10,111 nt of DNA, taken from Bacteroidales bacterium (GTDB taxonomy: Bacteria > Bacteroidota > Bacteroidia > Bacteroidales > UBA932). The notes below the pieces were generated by a model. The model did no database searches and was not told the DNA's origin. It saw nothing but the letters and a program-made list of their open reading frames with translations. Below, piece by piece: positions 6,802-10,111 of this stretch (position 1 is its first letter; every line of letters begins with the position of its first letter). The stretch covers positions 1 to 10,111 of the forward strand of contig JAHDRO010000085.1 in NCBI GenBank assembly GCA_018433265.1, given 5' to 3'. The position numbers and the translations under genes were made by a program.

Positions 6802-8082
6802 ATGCTTTATAATCTATTTGAATATTTAAACGGAAAAATTGATTTCCCCGGAATGGGACTTTTTAAGTACATCTCCTTCAGGGCTATTTCTGCCTCTATA
6901 TTATCTCTGCTGATAGCATTGTTCGTTGGGAAAAAAATAATTAAAGCCCTTACAAAAAAACAAATTGGAGAGACCATCAGGGAACTTGGTCTGGAAGGTG
7001 AACAACAGAAAAAAAATTCTCCAACCATGGGTGGGATAATTATTCTGATTTCATTTCTTGTTCCAACTCTTCTTCTTGCCGATCTTACAAATGTTTACGT
7101 GATTCTTATGATTATCACAGCCCTATGGTTGGGATTCGTCGGTTTTATCGATGATTATATTAAGGTATTTAAGAAAAACAAGCAGGGTCTATCCGGTAAA
7201 TTTAAAATTATAGGTCAAGTCTCCCTTGGTTTAGTTGTAGGACTGACACTTTATTTTAGCGATCAGGCAGTGATAAGAGTACCTTCTTCTCAAAGAGGTG
7301 GTGAAGCACGCCCTGAAATAGTTTCACAACAGGGATTCTCCGATAAAATCACATTTTTTAAGGAAGAAAAAAGTACAAAAACTACCATACCATTCTTCAA
7401 AGGAAATGAATTTGACTACTCCTGGCTCTCTCCGGTTGGAGGGAAATGGGAAGAACTTGCAGGATGGATAATATATATAGCAGTTATCATATTTGTTGTT
7501 ACAGCTGTGTCAAACAGTACAAACCTAACCGACGGACTTGATGGCCTTGCCACAGGTATATCGGCAATAGAGGTGGCGACACTTGGAGTGCTCGCATATG
7601 TATCTGGTAATATTATCTATTCAAACTATCTGAATATTATGTATATCCCATATACGGGAGAACTTGTAATAGTACTTGCCGCATTTATAGGAGCTCTAAT
7701 AGGTTTTTTATGGTACAACTCCTACCCTGCCCAGGTCTTTATGGGTGATACAGGAAGCCTTGCAATCGGAGGAATAATCGCTGTTTCTGCCATTGTTATA
7801 AAAAAAGAACTGCTTATTCCCATCTTCTGTGGCATTCTGCTGGCAGAAAGTCTTTCCGTGATTATCCAAACATCTTATTTTAAGTATACAAGAATAAAAT
7901 ATGGAGCAGGAAGAAGAGTATTCAGAATGACTCCTCTTCACCATCATTTTCAGAAAATTGACGGAGATGCGTTAATACGTATCCCAAAAAGAATAATTCC
8001 TGAAGCAAAGATTGTAACAAGATTTTGGATAATAGCCATTTTACTTGCTGTATTTACATTAATAACATTAAAAATAAGATAA
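6802..8082 (+). CDS. mraY: Phospho-MurNAc-pentapeptide transferase MraY
   Basis: MraY is an integral membrane enzyme that joins phospho-MurNAc-pentapeptide to undecaprenyl phosphate, giving lipid I. It has 426 residues and multiple hydrophobic segments. Visible family motifs are SPTMGG (73-78), the catalytic pair D117-D118 in FIDDYIKV (115-122), [10 protein letters not shown] (241-250), GDTGSL (315-320, with D316 matching the third catalytic Asp) and the MTPLHHHF signature (376-383, H380-H382). Residues about 154-216 are a mostly polar, basic stretch between two membrane segments that E. coli MraY (360 residues) lacks, which explains the extra length and is typical of Bacteroidota. It begins 14 nt after murE; AGGAG directly abuts the ATG, too close for normal Shine-Dalgarno pairing. 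murF, often found between murE and mraY, is not here. Confidence 0.96.
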   Translation: MLYNLFEYLNGKIDFPGMGLFKYISFRAISASILSLLIALFVGKKIIKALTKKQIGETIRELGLEGEQQKKNSPTMGGIIILISFLVPTLLLADLTNVYVILMIITALWLGFVGFIDDYIKVFKKNKQGLSGKFKIIGQVSLGLVVGLTLYFSDQAVIRVPSSQRGGEARPEIVSQQGFSDKITFFKEEKSTKTTIPFFKGNEFDYSWLSPVGGKWEELAGWIIYIAVIIFVVTAVSNSTNLTDGLDGLATGISAIEVATLGVLAYVSGNIIYSNYLNIMYIPYTGELVIVLAAFIGALIGFLWYNSYPAQVFMGDTGSLAIGGIIAVSAIVIKKELLIPIFCGILLAESLSVIIQTSYFKYTRIKYGAGRRVFRMTPLHHHFQKIDGDALIRIPKRIIPEAKIVTRFWIIAILLAVFTLITLKIR

Positions 8083-8083
8083 T

Positions 8084-9418
8084 ATGTCAAGAGTAGTCAT
8101 ATTGGGAGGAGGCGAAAGCGGCGTTGGAGCTGCTGTCCTTGCTAAGATAAAAGGACATGAAACATTTCTTTCAGACAACGGCATGCTTTCACAGGAGGCA
8201 AAAGAATCACTTGAAAGATGGAAAATAGATTATGAGGAAGGAAGACATACTCGCGAACTTATTCTGAAAGCAGACGAAGTTATAAAAAGTCCAGGCATCC
8301 CTGATTCGGCGCCTATTATCGAAGACATAAAAGTTAAAGGTATACCTGTAATTTCAGAAATAGAGTTTGCAGGAAGATACGATAGAGCAAAAAAAATCTG
8401 TATCACAGGCAGCAACGGTAAAACTACCACTACCTCAATAATATATTTTTTAATGAAAAATGCAGGTCTGAACGTAGGCCTTGCAGGTAATATCGGACAA
8501 TCCTATGCATATCAAGTCGCAACACAGGATTATGACTATTATGTACTCGAACTTAGCAGCTTCCAGCTGGATGGAATGTATGACTTCAAGGCTGATATAG
8601 CTGTATTGCTCAATATCACTCCAGATCATCTTGACAGATATGACAATCAAATGGAGAAATATATTAAATCAAAATTCAGAATAACTCAAAATATGTCCGA
8701 AAGCGACTGCTTTATTTTTTGTGCGGATGATGAGATAAGCATATCCCATCTAAACGAGATTGTTCTCAAGGCAAAACAACTGCCGTTCAGTCAAAAAGAG
8801 AAATTTGATGAGGGTGCATTTATTGAAGAAGAACAGATTAAAGTCAGATATAAAGATGATGAGTATAATATGTTCCTCAACGAGCTTTCACTTCAGGGGA
8901 AACATAATATTTACAACTCCATGGCAGCGGCAATAACAGGCAAAGTACTTAATATCAGAAACGAAGTACTTCGCCAAAGCCTTTCCTCTTTTAAAGGAGT
9001 TGAGCACAGACTTGAGAAAGTGCTGAAGGTTAAAAATGTGCTATACATAAATGACTCTAAAGCCACCAATGTCAATTCAACATGGTATGCACTTGAAAGT
9101 ATGACAACCCCTGTAATATGGATTGCTGGAGGCAAGGATAAGGGGAATGATTATACTCCTCTGTTTGACCTGGTAAAAGAAAAGGTTAGGGCAATTATAT
9201 GTCTTGGCGCTGACAATACAAAGCTACACAATGTATTTGGCAATCTAGTTGAAGAAATGTATGATACAAATTCTGCCGAAGAAGCTGTGAAGATTGCATA
9301 TAACATAGCACAACCAGGTGAAACAGTATTGCTTTCGCCTGCATGTGCAAGCTTTGATTTATTCAAAAATTACGAGGAAAGAGGAAGATTATTTAAGGAA
9401 GCAGTTAAAAAACTTTAA
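8084..9418 (+). CDS. murD: UDP-MurNAc-L-alanine:D-glutamate ligase MurD
   Basis: MurD adds D-glutamate to UDP-MurNAc-L-Ala with ATP, the step just before MurE, in the cytoplasm. The 444-residue protein shows the N-terminal UDP-binding Rossmann loop GGGESGVGAA (8-17) and SPGIP (69-73). The P-loop is ITGSNGKTTTTS (107-118, K113). LELSSFQLD (155-163) and LNITPDHLDRY (176-186) follow. K197 in YIKSKFRI fits the carbamylated lysine. The hinge carries GKHNIYNSMAA (272-282) and HRLE (308-311). NDSKATN (323-329), GGKDKGNDY (349-357) and LLSPACASFDLFKNYEERG (416-434) make up the C-terminal domain. All are as expected for the family, with no missing catalytic residue. The ATG is 1 nt after the mraY stop and there is no Shine-Dalgarno, so translation is probably coupled. 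Confidence 0.97.
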   Translation: MSRVVILGGGESGVGAAVLAKIKGHETFLSDNGMLSQEAKESLERWKIDYEEGRHTRELILKADEVIKSPGIPDSAPIIEDIKVKGIPVISEIEFAGRYDRAKKICITGSNGKTTTTSIIYFLMKNAGLNVGLAGNIGQSYAYQVATQDYDYYVLELSSFQLDGMYDFKADIAVLLNITPDHLDRYDNQMEKYIKSKFRITQNMSESDCFIFCADDEISISHLNEIVLKAKQLPFSQKEKFDEGAFIEEEQIKVRYKDDEYNMFLNELSLQGKHNIYNSMAAAITGKVLNIRNEVLRQSLSSFKGVEHRLEKVLKVKNVLYINDSKATNVNSTWYALESMTTPVIWIAGGKDKGNDYTPLFDLVKEKVRAIICLGADNTKLHNVFGNLVEEMYDTNSAEEAVKIAYNIAQPGETVLLSPACASFDLFKNYEERGRLFKEAVKKL

Positions 9419-9419
9419 A

Positions 9420-10111
9420 ATGAGTGAGCCCAATCCAATAATTTACCGTCTGAGAGGCGACAAAGTAATATGGACAGTAGTACTGTTACTTTCTCTTACA
9501 TCACTTGCAGCTGTATACTCATCAAGCTGCTCTCTGGCGTTAAGAGAGGGTAAAACCACCTTTGACATACTTCTTCGTCAACTTTCATCAATTGTTTTGG
9601 GATTGACAGCTCTGTACATTTGTTATAAAATACCTCTGAAATATTACAGAAGCTTTGCAAATATTCTTATGCTAGTAAGCATTGGATTATTAATTGCAAC
9701 AATTTTTGTCGGAAAAAGCATCAACAGCGCCAGCAGGTGGATTGAAATATTCGGTTTATCTTTTCAGCCCTCCGAAATAGCTAAAATATGTACAATACTC
9801 TACATTGCCAAAACGGTAGAAAAAAATAATTTAGAGACATTTAAAGAATTCACGTTTCGAATCATATTACCTGTATCAATAGTGCTTGTGTTAATACTAT
9901 GTGGAAGTGCTTCACAGGCACTTTTGCTGGCATTTATATGCTGTCTGATTCTTTATGTATCTGATGTAAAAAGAAGTCATCTCCTTAAAAGTGCTGGTAT
10001 AATTGGAACAGGACTAATTTTGATTTTAATTCTTCACTTCACCTTTGGGATATTCGGGCGAATAGATACAGCAATCAGCCGTATAAAAAACAATGATACT
10101 GAACAACTAAA
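9420..10111 (+). CDS. ftsW: SEDS-family septal peptidoglycan glycosyltransferase FtsW, N-terminal part (cut by right edge)
   Basis: The frame is open from ATG at 9420, 1 nt after the murD stop, to the window end: 230 complete codons with no stop. The product is a polytopic SEDS protein. Hydrophobic segments are visible at about 16-36, 53-70, 80-97, 146-162, 165-181 and 191-210. The family block SASRWIEI...LSFQPSEIAKI (103-122) corresponds to the GA-RW-----QPSE-AK signature of FtsW/RodA. FtsW polymerises lipid II into septal glycan with FtsI as partner. Position after murD, as in many dcw clusters, favours FtsW over RodA. The segment after the signature reads LILCGSASQALLLAF (158-172), where many SEDS proteins have a PD-G-A motif. 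The catalytic Asp region and the last membrane helices lie beyond the window, so they cannot be checked. Confidence 0.92.
   Translation, partial: MSEPNPIIYRLRGDKVIWTVVLLLSLTSLAAVYSSSCSLALREGKTTFDILLRQLSSIVLGLTALYICYKIPLKYYRSFANILMLVSIGLLIATIFVGKSINSASRWIEIFGLSFQPSEIAKICTILYIAKTVEKNNLETFKEFTFRIILPVSIVLVLILCGSASQALLLAFICCLILYVSDVKRSHLLKSAGIIGTGLILILILHFTFGIFGRIDTAISRIKNNDTEQL

Overview
The window is a stretch of chromosome from a member of the Bacteroidota, most likely order Bacteroidales. It carries the 5' two-thirds of a division and cell wall (dcw) cluster. Four things support the assignment: AT-rich DNA; a promoter element of the Bacteroidota type (TAnnTTTG) in front of the cluster; mostly Shine-Dalgarno-free gene starts; and lineage-typical proteins (an EttA beginning MAEEKIIFSM, an FtsI with a PASTA tail, an MraY with a long inserted loop, and a small divergent FtsL). 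I cannot name the genus from sequence alone.

Layout. Positions 1-1520 are on the minus strand. They hold a lipoprotein M23 endopeptidase resembling MepM (237-1520), followed 31 bp downstream by the first 68 codons of ettA, an ABC-F translation factor that runs off the left edge. A 132-bp divergent intergenic region (1521-1652) holds a Bacteroidota-type promoter preceded by about six 10-bp direct repeats, which I read as the MraZ operator. From 1653 to the right edge all genes are on the plus strand and nearly touch: mraZ, rsmH, ftsL-like, ftsI, murE, mraY, murD and ftsW (cut by the right edge). Junctions are +14, +7, +1, -53 (overlap), +14, +1 and +1 bp, so this is almost certainly one operon.

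How the genes work together. MraZ is the cluster's DNA-binding regulator and RsmH methylates 16S rRNA. MurE and MurD build the peptide stem of UDP-MurNAc-peptide in the cytoplasm; the DNPR motif of MurE implies meso-diaminopimelate at position 3. MraY transfers the product to undecaprenyl phosphate to give lipid I. FtsW (glycosyltransferase) and FtsI (transpeptidase), with the FtsL-like protein, polymerise and crosslink septal peptidoglycan. The divergent endopeptidase would cut crosslinks. murF, which lies between murE and mraY in E. coli, is absent here; murG, murC, ftsQ, ftsA and ftsZ would be expected beyond the right edge but are not seen.

I found no mobile element, CRISPR array, RNA gene or novel defence-like system. 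The most interesting points are the phased repeat array upstream of mraZ, the HxH-to-HxD change in the M23 active site, the 12-T run at the start of ftsI, the 53-bp ftsI/murE overlap and a single strong Shine-Dalgarno before rsmH.
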